NCBI GenBank assembly: GCA_002344785.1
Contig: DDUL01000025.1
Location: forward strand, 1-25,652
Reading direction: 5' to 3'
DNA: 25,652 nucleotides
Source: Bdellovibrionaceae bacterium UBA2339
GTDB lineage: Bacteria > Bdellovibrionota > Bdellovibrionia > Bdellovibrionales > JAMPXM01
Shown: positions 1-7,221 of the stretch, piece by piece
How positions within the stretch are numbered: the stretch's first letter is position 1
How the letters are laid out: every line of letters starts with the position of its first letter
The notes under the pieces: generated by a model
Told to the model about the DNA's origin: nothing
The model's database searches: none
What the model saw: only the letters and a program-made list of their open reading frames with translations
Translations under genes and position numbers: made by a program

Positions 1-2
1 TC

Positions 3-353
3 GTCGAAACGACGCTGCTCGCCGGCCAGCGTTTCGGCAAGACCCCGGCGTTTGCGGGAATCGCCTCGCCCCTGACCGTCGAGGGGCTGATGGCCGGCGG
101 GGCGTGTCTCGTCGCCGGATCGCTGGCCTTCGTGCTGTTCCTCACGGACTGGCCCGTTACTCGCGCCGCGATCATCGCCGGCCTGATTTTCCTTTCGACG
201 ATCATGGGCCATTTCGGCGTTGCGGCGATCAAGCGAAGGGCAGGCATCGCCACGCTGCCGCTCCGCACAAAGGACGGGTTCAGCGCCCTCGAATTCGTAA
301 ATGGAGCGATCATCGCGGCACCGGTACTCGGTTTGGTCATGATGACGCTGTGA
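3..353 (+). CDS. CdsA-like (CTP-transferase family) membrane protein, C-terminal fragment
   Basis: The frame is open from the left edge to the stop at 351-353, so the gene is cut at its 5' end; the first internal ATG at 90 is unlikely to be the true start. About 116 residues are visible. They include hydrophobic stretches (roughly residues 35-50, 55-68 and 100-115) and the segments GKTPAFAGIASPLTVEGL and AAIKRRAG. Those segments resemble the 'GK...SP.KT.EG..GG' and 'S.IKR..G.KD' regions of phosphatidate cytidylyltransferase (CdsA), which makes CDP-diacylglycerol at the inner membrane. However, the family's HGG-x-DR-x-D metal-binding tail is not seen; KDGFSALEFVNG stands in its place. It may be a degenerate or non-catalytic relative, or the resemblance may be superficial. 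Codon use is GC-rich, like tal and unlike genes after 1.8 kb. Confidence 0.5.
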   Translation, partial: VETTLLAGQRFGKTPAFAGIASPLTVEGLMAGGACLVAGSLAFVLFLTDWPVTRAAIIAGLIFLSTIMGHFGVAAIKRRAGIATLPLRTKDGFSALEFVNGAIIAAPVLGLVMMTL

Positions 354-475
354 TCTTCCCGTGGCAGAGGCAACGCTTGCGGCCAGCCTGCCATGCGACT
401 AGTGGGATTCTTGTGCCCCGCCTAACGAAACGTTGAGGCTTCGCTGGCATCGACGGCCAGCATCCGGAGACAGCC

Positions 476-1432
476 ATGCCGTCCAAACTCGAACAGCTCA
501 AGGCCATGACCACCATCGTCGCCGATACTGGCGACATCGAATCCATCCGCGCCTTCAAGCCGACGGACTGCACCACCAATCCGACGCTGATCCTGAAGGC
601 CGCGCAGATGCCGGCCTATGCCGCGCTGGTGGACGAAGCGGTCGCAGCCGCCCGCAAGGCCGGTGGCTCGAAGGAGGCTGTCATCGCGGCCGCCTGCGAC
701 CGCCTGGCGGTGAATTTCGGCGTGGAGCTGACGAAGATCGTCCCCGGCCGCGTCTCCACGGAAGTGGACGCCGACCTCTCCTTTGACACCGCGAAGACGG
801 TGGAAAAGGCCAGGGCCGTGATCGCGGCCTATGAAGCGCGCGGTGTTCAGCGCGAGCGCATCCTCATCAAGATCGCCTCCACCTGGGAGGGCATCCGCGC
901 CGCCGAAATCCTGCAGAAGCAGGGGATCGATTGCAATCTGACCCTGCTGTTCTCGCTTGCCCAGGCGGCCGCCTGCGCCGAAGCGGGTGTTTTCCTCATT
1001 TCGCCCTTCGTCGGCCGCATCCTCGACTGGTACGTCAAGGCGACCGGACAGAGCTATACCGCCGAGACCGATCCCGGCGTCGTTTCGGTCCGCACGATCT
1101 ATCGCTACTACAAGGCGCATGGCCACAAGACCGTGGTAATGGGCGCCTCCTTCCGCAATCTCGGTGAGATCGAGGCGCTGGCCGGCTGCGACCGGCTTAC
1201 CATCGCGCCGGCGCTGCTCGACGAACTGGCGAAGGCGGACGGCGCGCTGCCCCGACGGCTTTCGCCGGAACAGGCAGGCGAGAAGCCCGCACGCATCGCG
1301 ACCGATGAAGCCTCGTTCCGCTGGGCCATGAACGAGGACGCCATGGCGACGGAAAAGCTCGCCGAAGGCATCCGTGCCTTTGCGAAAGACCTCGGCGCGC
1401 TCCGGGCGATGATGGCGGCCAGGCTGACTTGA
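476..1432 (+). CDS. tal: Transaldolase (TalB type)
   Basis: This is a cytosolic enzyme of the non-oxidative pentose phosphate pathway. It moves a dihydroxyacetone unit between sedoheptulose-7-phosphate and glyceraldehyde-3-phosphate through a Schiff base. The 318 residues match the classical TalB-length family. Signature 1 is TTNPTLIL at residues 33-40. The Schiff-base lysine lies in ILIKIASTWEG, Lys132, the same number as in E. coli TalB. SPFVGRI and DWY follow as usual. The ATG at 476 has GGAG at 467-470 as a plausible ribosome binding site. Codon use is strongly C/G-ending (GCC, ATC, CTG, GGC), different from the genes downstream of lepA, so this gene probably comes from an alphaproteobacterium-like genome rather than the one that carries the pil and car genes. 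Confidence 0.95.
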   Translation: MPSKLEQLKAMTTIVADTGDIESIRAFKPTDCTTNPTLILKAAQMPAYAALVDEAVAAARKAGGSKEAVIAAACDRLAVNFGVELTKIVPGRVSTEVDADLSFDTAKTVEKARAVIAAYEARGVQRERILIKIASTWEGIRAAEILQKQGIDCNLTLLFSLAQAAACAEAGVFLISPFVGRILDWYVKATGQSYTAETDPGVVSVRTIYRYYKAHGHKTVVMGASFRNLGEIEALAGCDRLTIAPALLDELAKADGALPRRLSPEQAGEKPARIATDEASFRWAMNEDAMATEKLAEGIRAFAKDLGALRAMMAARLT

Positions 1433-1475
1433 AGCGCAGGCCCTGCCGGCTTTCGACTGCCCTGTTGCTCCAAGA

Positions 1476-1500
1476 GCGAAAAATCGGGTTCACTTTTCGC
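1476..1500. repeat. Short inverted repeat between tal and lepA
   Basis: GCGAAAA (1476-1482) and TTTTCGC (1494-1500) form a perfect 7-bp stem around an 11-base loop. The sequence resembles the small 'AAAATCGG...CACTTTTC' palindromic elements often scattered between genes in Rhizobiales; that likeness is from memory. It could act as a weak terminator for tal but has no T-tract of its own beyond the stem. Confidence 0.4.
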
Positions 1501-1523
1501 GGCCACGCGCTAGAAGCGCGCCC

Positions 1524-3332
1524 ATGGCCACGCATCCGATTTCCAACATCCGCAACTTCTCCATTGTCGCCCATATCGACCATGGCAAGTCGACGCTCGC
1601 AGATCGCCTGATCCAGGTGACGGGCACGGTCGCCGCGCGCGACATGACCGACCAGATGCTCGACAGCATGGACATCGAGCGCGAGCGTGGCATCACCATC
1701 AAGGCGCAAACCGTGCGCTTGGCCTATAAGGCCGAAGACGGGCAGATCTACCAAATCAATCTCATCGATACGCCCGGGCACGTCGATTTCTCGTACGAAG
1801 TCTCGCGGTCGCTCGCCGCTTGTGAGGGCGCCATTTTGGTGGTGGACGCCGCTCAGGGTGTCGAGGCGCAAACCTTGGCTAACGTTTACCTCGCTATTGA
1901 AAACAATCTTGAGATCATTCCGGTCCTCAACAAGATCGACTTGCCGAGCGCCGACGTCGAAGGCGTCAAAAAGCAAATTGAAGAGACCATTGGTCTGGAC
2001 ACTTCCGATGCGGTGTTGGCGAGCGCGAAAGAGCGCATCGGCATTCGCGAAATTCTCGAGGCGATTGTCAAGCGAGTGCCGCCGCCCAAGGCGGATCGCG
2101 AAGCTCCGCTGCGCGCATTGATTTTTGACTCTTGGTTTGATGCCTATCAGGGCGTCGTCGTGCTCGTGCGCGTGATGGACGGATCGATTCGCAAAGGCGA
2201 GCGAATCAAGTTCATGTCAACGGATCGAGATTACGAAGTGCTCAAGCTGGGTGCGCAAGCGCCATTTCCTGTGGAAGTCGAGGCTCTGGGTGCTGGTGAA
2301 GTCGGTTTCCTCATTTGCGGTATCAAAGATATTCGCGATGTTCGCGTCGGCGACACCGTCACCACGCTTCGCAAGTCGGCCACCGAGCCCTTGGGCGGCT
2401 TTAAACGCATCAAGCCGATGGTCTTTAGCGGCATCTTTCCGGTCATCGCGAGTGATTACGAGCAGCTCAAAGATGCGTTGGATAAGTTGGTACTCAACGA
2501 CTCCTCGCTCACCTTTGAAGTCGAGAAGTCCGCGGCACTTGGCTTCGGTTATCGCTGCGGCTTTCTGGGCCTGTTGCATATGGAGATCGTCCAGGAGCGA
2601 CTCGAGCGTGAGTTCGGTCTCAATCTGATCACGACCGCGCCGACGGTGGTTTACAAATTGACCACCAGTGACGGTCGAAGCTTTGACCTCGAGAACCCGG
2701 CCTTGATGCCCGACCCGACCAAAATTCTCAAGATGGAAGAGCCCATGGTCAAAGTCGTCGTCCATACGCCATCCGACTACATCGGCGTGATCCTCAAGCT
2801 TTGCGAGGACAAGCGTGGCGTCCAGGTGAAGATGGACTATGTGGGCGAGAAGAAAGTCATGATTGAGTACAAGTTGCCCATGAATGAAATCGTTCTCGAC
2901 TTCTATGATCGCCTCAAGTCGATTTCGAAAGGCTATGCGTCGATGGAGTATGAACTCATCGGCTTTCAGGAGGCGGACCTGGTTAAGCTAGACGTATTGA
3001 TTAACGGCGAGCCGATCGATGCCCTGTCCTTGATCGTCCATCGCTCGCGGGCGCAAACGCGTGGCCGCTCCTTAGTTGAAAAGATGCGCGAGCTGATTCC
3101 ACGTCAGCAGTATCAGGTCGCCATTCAGGCGGCGATCGGTTCAAAGATTGTCGCTCGCGAAACTTTGAGCGCTTTGCGAAAAGACGTTACGGCCAAGTGT
3201 TATGGTGGCGATATTTCTCGAAAGCGAAAGCTGCTGGAGCGTCAAAAAGAGGGCAAGAAGCGGATGAAGCAAATTGGCTCGGTGGAAGTTCCTCAAGAAG
3301 CGTTCTTGGCGATTCTCAAAGTTGAAGATTGA
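1524..3332 (+). CDS. lepA: Elongation factor 4 (LepA), translational GTPase
   Basis: LepA is a ribosome-binding GTPase that acts in translation initiation and ribosome back-translocation. The 602 residues are the normal family length. G-motifs are seen in order: AHIDHGKST (residues 15-23), the switch I region ERERGITIKAQTV (about 52-64), DTPGHVDF (about 85-92) and NKID (about 139-142). The LepA-specific C-terminal domain follows, ending in KRKLLERQKEGKKRM. The ATG at 1524 gives the usual 'IRNFSIVAHIDHGKST' opening; no clear ribosome binding site is seen. The first ~55 codons are GC-rich and alphaproteobacterial in style, while residues after about 60-90 are close to the Bdellovibrio type. The reading frame is intact, so the protein may be a hybrid created in nature or by assembly. 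Confidence 0.95.
   Translation: MATHPISNIRNFSIVAHIDHGKSTLADRLIQVTGTVAARDMTDQMLDSMDIERERGITIKAQTVRLAYKAEDGQIYQINLIDTPGHVDFSYEVSRSLAACEGAILVVDAAQGVEAQTLANVYLAIENNLEIIPVLNKIDLPSADVEGVKKQIEETIGLDTSDAVLASAKERIGIREILEAIVKRVPPPKADREAPLRALIFDSWFDAYQGVVVLVRVMDGSIRKGERIKFMSTDRDYEVLKLGAQAPFPVEVEALGAGEVGFLICGIKDIRDVRVGDTVTTLRKSATEPLGGFKRIKPMVFSGIFPVIASDYEQLKDALDKLVLNDSSLTFEVEKSAALGFGYRCGFLGLLHMEIVQERLEREFGLNLITTAPTVVYKLTTSDGRSFDLENPALMPDPTKILKMEEPMVKVVVHTPSDYIGVILKLCEDKRGVQVKMDYVGEKKVMIEYKLPMNEIVLDFYDRLKSISKGYASMEYELIGFQEADLVKLDVLINGEPIDALSLIVHRSRAQTRGRSLVEKMRELIPRQQYQVAIQAAIGSKIVARETLSALRKDVTAKCYGGDISRKRKLLERQKEGKKRMKQIGSVEVPQEAFLAILKVED
1677..1810. other. Composition break inside lepA (possible chimera or recombination junction)
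   Basis: Codon use shifts across this stretch from almost exclusively C/G-ending codons to a mixed style with TTG, GTT, ATT, CAA and GAA. The left limit falls in the DNA for ERERGITIKA, one of the most conserved segments of translational GTPases, which is where two unrelated genomes could share enough identity to be joined. The exact point cannot be fixed by eye. Confidence 0.5.
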
Positions 3333-3347
3333 GCGAGGCCGACGGCA

Positions 3348-4214
3348 GTGAATCGAGACGACGAAGGTTCTCAGCAAAATTCCTCCGCGCCGCCGCCGTC
3401 ATCTGACGCCGTCGGCGAACTCAACGACCAATTGGATCGCGAGCTCGGCGCAAATGAAGCTTGGGTGCGCCACTTCCATTGGTTAGAAGGCTGGGGATCG
3501 TTTTTCTTCGCGGTTTTGCTGGCGTTCACCATTCGCTGGGCCGTGATTGAAGCTTATGTCATTCCCTCGGGATCCATGCTTCCGACCTTGCTGATTCATG
3601 ACCATATCTTCGTGAACAAGTTTGTGTACGGACTGCGCCTGCCCTTCACGGAAAAGTGGTTGGCGCGTTGGACAACACCAGAGCGCGGTGAGGTCGTCGT
3701 CTTCAAACATCCGCCTACGGGTGACACCTTTATCAAGCGAATCGTCGGCATGCCCGGGGAGCGCATCGTCTTTGAAGATCGAAAGTTGTACATCGATGAT
3801 CAGCTCGTCGAACTTCAGCCGATTGAAACTTCGCGTGACTGGGAGCAGCTTCGAGACTCGGACTTTCAGCGCGACGACTATCAAAACCCCTTGGGGCAGC
3901 TCGATGCTCGTGCCAACTACAAACTCTATAAACTCAACTTCGGCAATCGCCAGCATGACGTGCTTTTTCGCGATGGCCCCAACGATGTCAGTTTGGAAGG
4001 CGCTTGGACGGTGCCAGAAGGACATGTCTTCGTGATGGGAGACAATCGCGACAACTCAAGTGACTCGCGAGCCTGGGGAATGTTGCCGATCGACAACATC
4101 AAGGGTCGAGCCATCTTGATTTGGTTGTCTTGCGAAGAGACCTTTCCAAAGCTCGACTTTCTTTGCAATCCGGCGCGGATGCGCTGGTCGCGATTGTTTC
4201 AGGACGTGCAATGA
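3348..4214 (+). CDS. lepB: Signal peptidase I (first of three paralogues)
   Basis: This is a membrane-anchored serine protease (S26 family) that removes signal peptides from exported preproteins on the periplasmic face. The 288 residues have a hydrophilic N-terminus of about 48 residues, one membrane segment (about 49-71) and then the protease boxes. PSGSM carries the nucleophile Ser76, FIKRIVGMPGE carries the general base Lys130, and MGDNRDNSSDSR is the last conserved box. The GTG start at 3348 lies 15 bases after the lepA stop, which indicates an operon; lepA-lepB linkage is common in bacteria. An insertion of about 60 residues separates the Lys box from the GDNRD box. The stop overlaps the next gene as ATGA. 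This copy looks fully active. Confidence 0.93.
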   Translation: MNRDDEGSQQNSSAPPPSSDAVGELNDQLDRELGANEAWVRHFHWLEGWGSFFFAVLLAFTIRWAVIEAYVIPSGSMLPTLLIHDHIFVNKFVYGLRLPFTEKWLARWTTPERGEVVVFKHPPTGDTFIKRIVGMPGERIVFEDRKLYIDDQLVELQPIETSRDWEQLRDSDFQRDDYQNPLGQLDARANYKLYKLNFGNRQHDVLFRDGPNDVSLEGAWTVPEGHVFVMGDNRDNSSDSRAWGMLPIDNIKGRAILIWLSCEETFPKLDFLCNPARMRWSRLFQDVQ

Positions 4215-4969
4215 AGGATCAACGAGGAACTTGGCCGCAGGCGATCGCTTCGGTCGTGGGGTCGATCGGATTGATTCTCGCCCTACGCTGGATCGCCTTT
4301 GAGCCCTATGTGATTCCTTCGGGAAGCATGTGGCCCACACTTCGGGAGCTCGATTTCATTCTGGTCAATAAATTCGCTTATGGCGTTCGCTGGCCGCTTT
4401 CCTCGGAGTGGATCCATCAGCGCGAACAGGGGCCGCAGCGTTGTGACATTGTGGTCTTTCATTCGCCGCAGAATGAAGACACTTTCATGATCAAGCGGGT
4501 GATCGCATTGCCGGGCGAAAGCGTTGAGGTTTTACGTAGCGGTCGTGTGCGCATTGATGGTCGGGATTTGCCTTGGCGCCGAGCGACCGAAGACGAGAAT
4601 CGAGAGCTCGGCGTCGAATTGAGTGCGCAAGATGAGCAGCGGTGGCGAGAGGGTTGCCGGGCAGAAGATGAGACGTCGCTCGACGAAATGGGGAGCTGGC
4701 ACTGGGTTCAGACCAGCCCTCTTGACGAAGGTGAGGTCGAGGACCCTGTGGACTGGAGTCACGAAGTGCCGGAAGGGCATTTGGTGCTGCTGGGAGACAA
4801 TCGACATCGCTCGGCAGACTCTCGTACTTGGGGCTCGTTGCCTGCGACCGAAATCTTGGGCCGGGCGAGTTGGATTTGGCTCAGCTGCAATGAGTCTTGG
4901 CCCGAGCTGCCGCGGGTATGTCGGCCCAATGCTATTCGCTGGTCGCGCATGGGTCGAGTCTTGCGCTAA
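4211..4969 (+). CDS. Signal peptidase I (second paralogue)
   Basis: S26-family leader peptidase of 252 residues. I place the start at the ATG overlapping the upstream stop (ATGA, 4211-4214); longer in-frame starts would lie inside the first lepB. The protein has a very short cytoplasmic tail, one membrane segment (about 11-32), PSGSM with Ser39, and FMIKRVIALPGE with Lys95. The last box reads GDNRHRSADSR, where the usual Asp after GDNR is His, although the later DSR is kept. A charged insertion (about 115-175) sits between the boxes. The catalytic dyad is complete, so it is probably active, perhaps with its own substrate set. It is translationally coupled to the first lepB. Confidence 0.9.
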   Translation: MKDQRGTWPQAIASVVGSIGLILALRWIAFEPYVIPSGSMWPTLRELDFILVNKFAYGVRWPLSSEWIHQREQGPQRCDIVVFHSPQNEDTFMIKRVIALPGESVEVLRSGRVRIDGRDLPWRRATEDENRELGVELSAQDEQRWREGCRAEDETSLDEMGSWHWVQTSPLDEGEVEDPVDWSHEVPEGHLVLLGDNRHRSADSRTWGSLPATEILGRASWIWLSCNESWPELPRVCRPNAIRWSRMGRVLR

Positions 4970-5127
4970 GCGATCTCAGTTGTGCCTCGGCCCGCTCGCC
5001 TGGGGCTTCCCGCGCCCTCACTTGCGATAGATCCCGAGTCACACCTCTTCATCACCCTCTATTGCCAGCGCATTCGTTCATGATCACAATGAAGCATTGA
5101 TGAGAGGCCCGAAAGGAAGCTGCGTCG

Positions 5128-5988
5128 GTGAGTGAAGATCAGCGCCAAAACTCAGATCAAAGCAAAGGTGCCGTCGAGGCGGAAGCTTCGAAGGATGCCG
5201 TGGCCTCGTCCGCAAGGCGGCCCGATGATTCAAACCCTCAGGCGAGTTATCGAGCGAGGCGGACTGAGGCGCGCTATCGACTGGCGCGATGGATCTACGC
5301 ACGTGAGTTCTTTGAGCTCTTGATTGCGGCCGTGCTCGTGGCAGGACTGTTGCGAGTGTTTGTTTTCGGCGTCTACCGAATTCCCGGTGATGGTATGCGA
5401 CCCACTTTGCTGCCCGGCGATTTCATCGTTGCGTGGAAGCCCAGTTTTGGTGTGCGTCTACCGATCTTTGGGTTGGCGTTGGAGGGACGAGGCGCTCAAA
5501 GAGGCGAGGTGGTGATTCTCCAGGATCCCGTCAGTCCACAACGCTCTGTCATCAAGCGAGTGATTGCGATTGCAGGCGATAAGATTGAGATCAGGTCAGG
5601 GCAGATTTGGCTGAATGACGTGAGTCTCGGGCTCAGGCAGGTCGGCGAAGGCTCAGGAGGCCGGATTTTTGAGGAAGGTGAGGGGCGCTACCGAATCCTG
5701 CTGCAAGACCCAGCGGTCCCTTCAGCTGGAGGTCGTGACGTGAAAGAAGCCTCAGCGGACCGGTTCAATCTTGAACCGCAGATCATTCCGCCGGGTCACA
5801 TTTTCCTATTGGGCGATCAGCGCGACTTGAGCGAAGACTCTCGTGTTTGGGGGCCTGTTCCGTCACAAAGCCTTATTGCCCAGGCCGGTTTGATTTGGTT
5901 TTCTTTTTGTTGGGCCTCTGTGCCCGAATGTGCCGATTCGGCCCAATCCGGGCCGAGATGGGGTCGGCTTTTTTCGTGGGTCAGGTGA
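5128..5988 (+). CDS. Signal peptidase I-like protein lacking the catalytic serine
   Basis: The S26-family fold is clear across 286 residues: a hydrophilic N-terminus (1-58), a membrane segment (about 61-82), the substrate-binding box, the Lys box VIKRVIAIAGD (Lys143) and the final box LLGDQRDLSEDSR. The nucleophile box, normally P-S-x-S-M, reads IPGDGM, so the catalytic Ser is Gly89; the DNA is unambiguous (CCC GGT GAT GGT ATG). GDNR is also GDQR. The protein is therefore expected to be proteolytically inactive by the Ser/Lys mechanism and may serve as a scaffold, regulator or decoy beside its two active neighbours. The GTG start at 5128 has AAGGA at 5113-5117. It lies 158 bases after the second paralogue, so it may have its own promoter. 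The frame is open throughout, which argues against a decaying pseudogene. Confidence 0.85.
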   Translation: MSEDQRQNSDQSKGAVEAEASKDAVASSARRPDDSNPQASYRARRTEARYRLARWIYAREFFELLIAAVLVAGLLRVFVFGVYRIPGDGMRPTLLPGDFIVAWKPSFGVRLPIFGLALEGRGAQRGEVVILQDPVSPQRSVIKRVIAIAGDKIEIRSGQIWLNDVSLGLRQVGEGSGGRIFEEGEGRYRILLQDPAVPSAGGRDVKEASADRFNLEPQIIPPGHIFLLGDQRDLSEDSRVWGPVPSQSLIAQAGLIWFSFCWASVPECADSAQSGPRWGRLFSWVR

Positions 5989-6098
5989 GTCGTCATTTGA
6001 TGAGCTTTAGACCCGACCGAAGACAGCGCGAACGAATCATTCAAGCGATGAAATCGAAAGAAGAATTTTCGGCGGTCGCATGTAACTTGACCCCCTAG
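5985..6098 (+). CDS. Candidate small ORF coupled to the third signal peptidase gene
   Basis: A 37-codon frame starts at GTG 5985, overlapping the stop of the preceding gene (GTGA), and ends at TAG 6096-6098. An inner ATG lies at 6000. The predicted peptide is basic and helical-looking (contains RPDRRQRERIIQAMKSKEE) with no recognised domain. There is no strong ribosome binding site. It may be a real coupled micro-ORF or chance; I see no homology. Confidence 0.25.
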   Translation: MSRHLMSFRPDRRQRERIIQAMKSKEEFSAVACNLTP

Positions 6099-6116
6099 CT
6101 GTGCGGCCCTTAGCAT
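6087..6116 (+). promoter_or_regulatory. Possible sigma-70-type promoter for pyrB
   Basis: TTGACC (6087-6092) and TAGCAT (6111-6116) are separated by 18 bases, just before the chosen pyrB ATG at 6125. A start of transcription near 6123 would leave almost no leader. The match is moderate, and the hexamers could be chance. Confidence 0.3.
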
Positions 6117-6124
6117 GGCGCCTA

Positions 6125-7123
6125 ATGCCGCTCTCTGGGGTTTCACTCCTCGATACCAAGCACCTTTCGCATCAAGATCTCCAGCTGATTTTTTCTCGCA
6201 GCGACTTGATTCGCGAACCGCTTTTGGCCAGCCAAAGAATTCAAGCTTGGGAGTCCTCGACGCCGCGGCGACCGGTGGTTTGCTGTTTGTTCTTTGAGCC
6301 CTCAACGCGAACTCGAATGAGTTTTCAGATGGCTGCTTATCGCCTCGGCCTCGAGGTGCTGACTATGGAGCTCTCTTCAGGCAGTTCGCTGTCCAAGGGA
6401 GAAACCTACGCGGATACCGTCTTGAATTTTGCGGCCATGAATCCGGATTTGATGGTCGTGAGATATGGAAATTCTCCCGAACTGGATGCGCTACTGCCAA
6501 ATTTGAATTTGCCCGTGATCAATGCGGGCAGCGGCACGATGGCACATCCGACTCAGGGGCTCTTAGATGCGTACACCTTGCTTCGCGAATGGGGCAGCCT
6601 GCGAGATCGTCGGGTGCTGATTTTTGGCGATGTCGCCCATAGCCGTGTGGCGCAGTCGAACTTCGACTTGCTTTCGAGGCTAGGCGCAAAGATCGGCATT
6701 TGCGCGCCCCCCATGTATCGCCCCCAACAAACTCCGGACGGAGTGAGTGAGCAATTCGATGATCTTGATCAGGGCCTAGAATGGGCGGATGCCGTCATGG
6801 GTTTGCGAATCCAATTGGAGCGCCATGACACTTCAGCGCAACGCGAGTTCGCTGCCCAAGAGTATCATGCCAACTGGGGGCTCAGCGCTCAGCGCCTCAA
6901 GAAATTAAAATCCGATGCCATCATCTTGCATCCCGGCCCGATCAATCACGGCGTGGAGTTCGCCCCTGAGGTGATGCAAGACTCGCGTTGCCGGGTGCTC
7001 GCGCAAGTGACCAATGGTGTTGTGATTCGAGCAGCGCTGCTCTCGCTGCTCTTGCAATTGAAGCTTGATCAAAAGAGCTTGGAGTTTCCGAAAGTTTCAG
7101 GTGTCGAGTCGGGTCGAGCATGA
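6125..7123 (+). CDS. pyrB: Aspartate carbamoyltransferase catalytic subunit
   Basis: PyrB condenses carbamoyl phosphate with aspartate to N-carbamoyl-aspartate, the committed step of pyrimidine synthesis. The protein has 332 residues from the ATG at 6125; a GTG at 6101 in frame would add eight residues without family support. The carbamoyl-phosphate site is FFEPSTRTRMSF, followed by SLSKGETYADT, HPTQGLLDAYTL and the aspartate-side HPGPINHG. Length is slightly above the usual ~310 because of a longer C-terminus. The stop overlaps an ATG (7120-7123) of a short ORF leading into carA, so the block is one transcription unit. No regulatory subunit gene (pyrI) is seen here. Confidence 0.95.
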   Translation: MPLSGVSLLDTKHLSHQDLQLIFSRSDLIREPLLASQRIQAWESSTPRRPVVCCLFFEPSTRTRMSFQMAAYRLGLEVLTMELSSGSSLSKGETYADTVLNFAAMNPDLMVVRYGNSPELDALLPNLNLPVINAGSGTMAHPTQGLLDAYTLLREWGSLRDRRVLIFGDVAHSRVAQSNFDLLSRLGAKIGICAPPMYRPQQTPDGVSEQFDDLDQGLEWADAVMGLRIQLERHDTSAQREFAAQEYHANWGLSAQRLKKLKSDAIILHPGPINHGVEFAPEVMQDSRCRVLAQVTNGVVIRAALLSLLLQLKLDQKSLEFPKVSGVESGRA

Positions 7124-7221
7124 TCGACTCATGGCACATCGACGGCCTCGCTCAACAACAGCGGGGTCGCGGCGCGAATGCGCGCCAAAAAGCGATGGAC
7201 GTCAGCAGGAGGACGAGGTGA
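7120..7221 (+). CDS. Candidate 33-residue ORF exactly bridging pyrB and carA
   Basis: The ATG at 7120 overlaps the pyrB stop (ATGA), and its TGA at 7219-7221 overlaps the carA GTG start (GTGA). The 33-codon frame therefore fills the gap perfectly. The peptide begins MIDSWHIDGLAQQQ, is then rich in Arg, and matches nothing I know. The carA ribosome binding site (AGGAGGA, 7207-7213) lies inside it, so its translation could open or block carA initiation. It could be a leader peptide, a remnant, or chance. Confidence 0.35.
   Translation: MIDSWHIDGLAQQQRGRGANARQKAMDVSRRTR

Noticed and set aside
422..1126. Long minus-strand ORF of 234 codons opposite tal
   Set aside because: It is a shadow of the GC-rich tal gene, Gly/Arg/Asp-rich with no family likeness; the plus frame has clear transaldolase motifs.
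1197..1976. Minus-strand ORF of 259 codons across tal, the gap and lepA
   Set aside because: It spans two real plus-strand genes in an antisense frame and shows no recognisable motif.
4121..4210. Longer N-terminus for the second signal peptidase
   Set aside because: It would overlap 90 bases of the first lepB and adds no family-like sequence; the ATGA overlap start at 4211 is better.
7065..7217. Longer N-terminus for carA
   Set aside because: It overlaps pyrB and lacks CarA similarity; the GTG at 7218 has a strong AGGAGGA site and gives the normal length.
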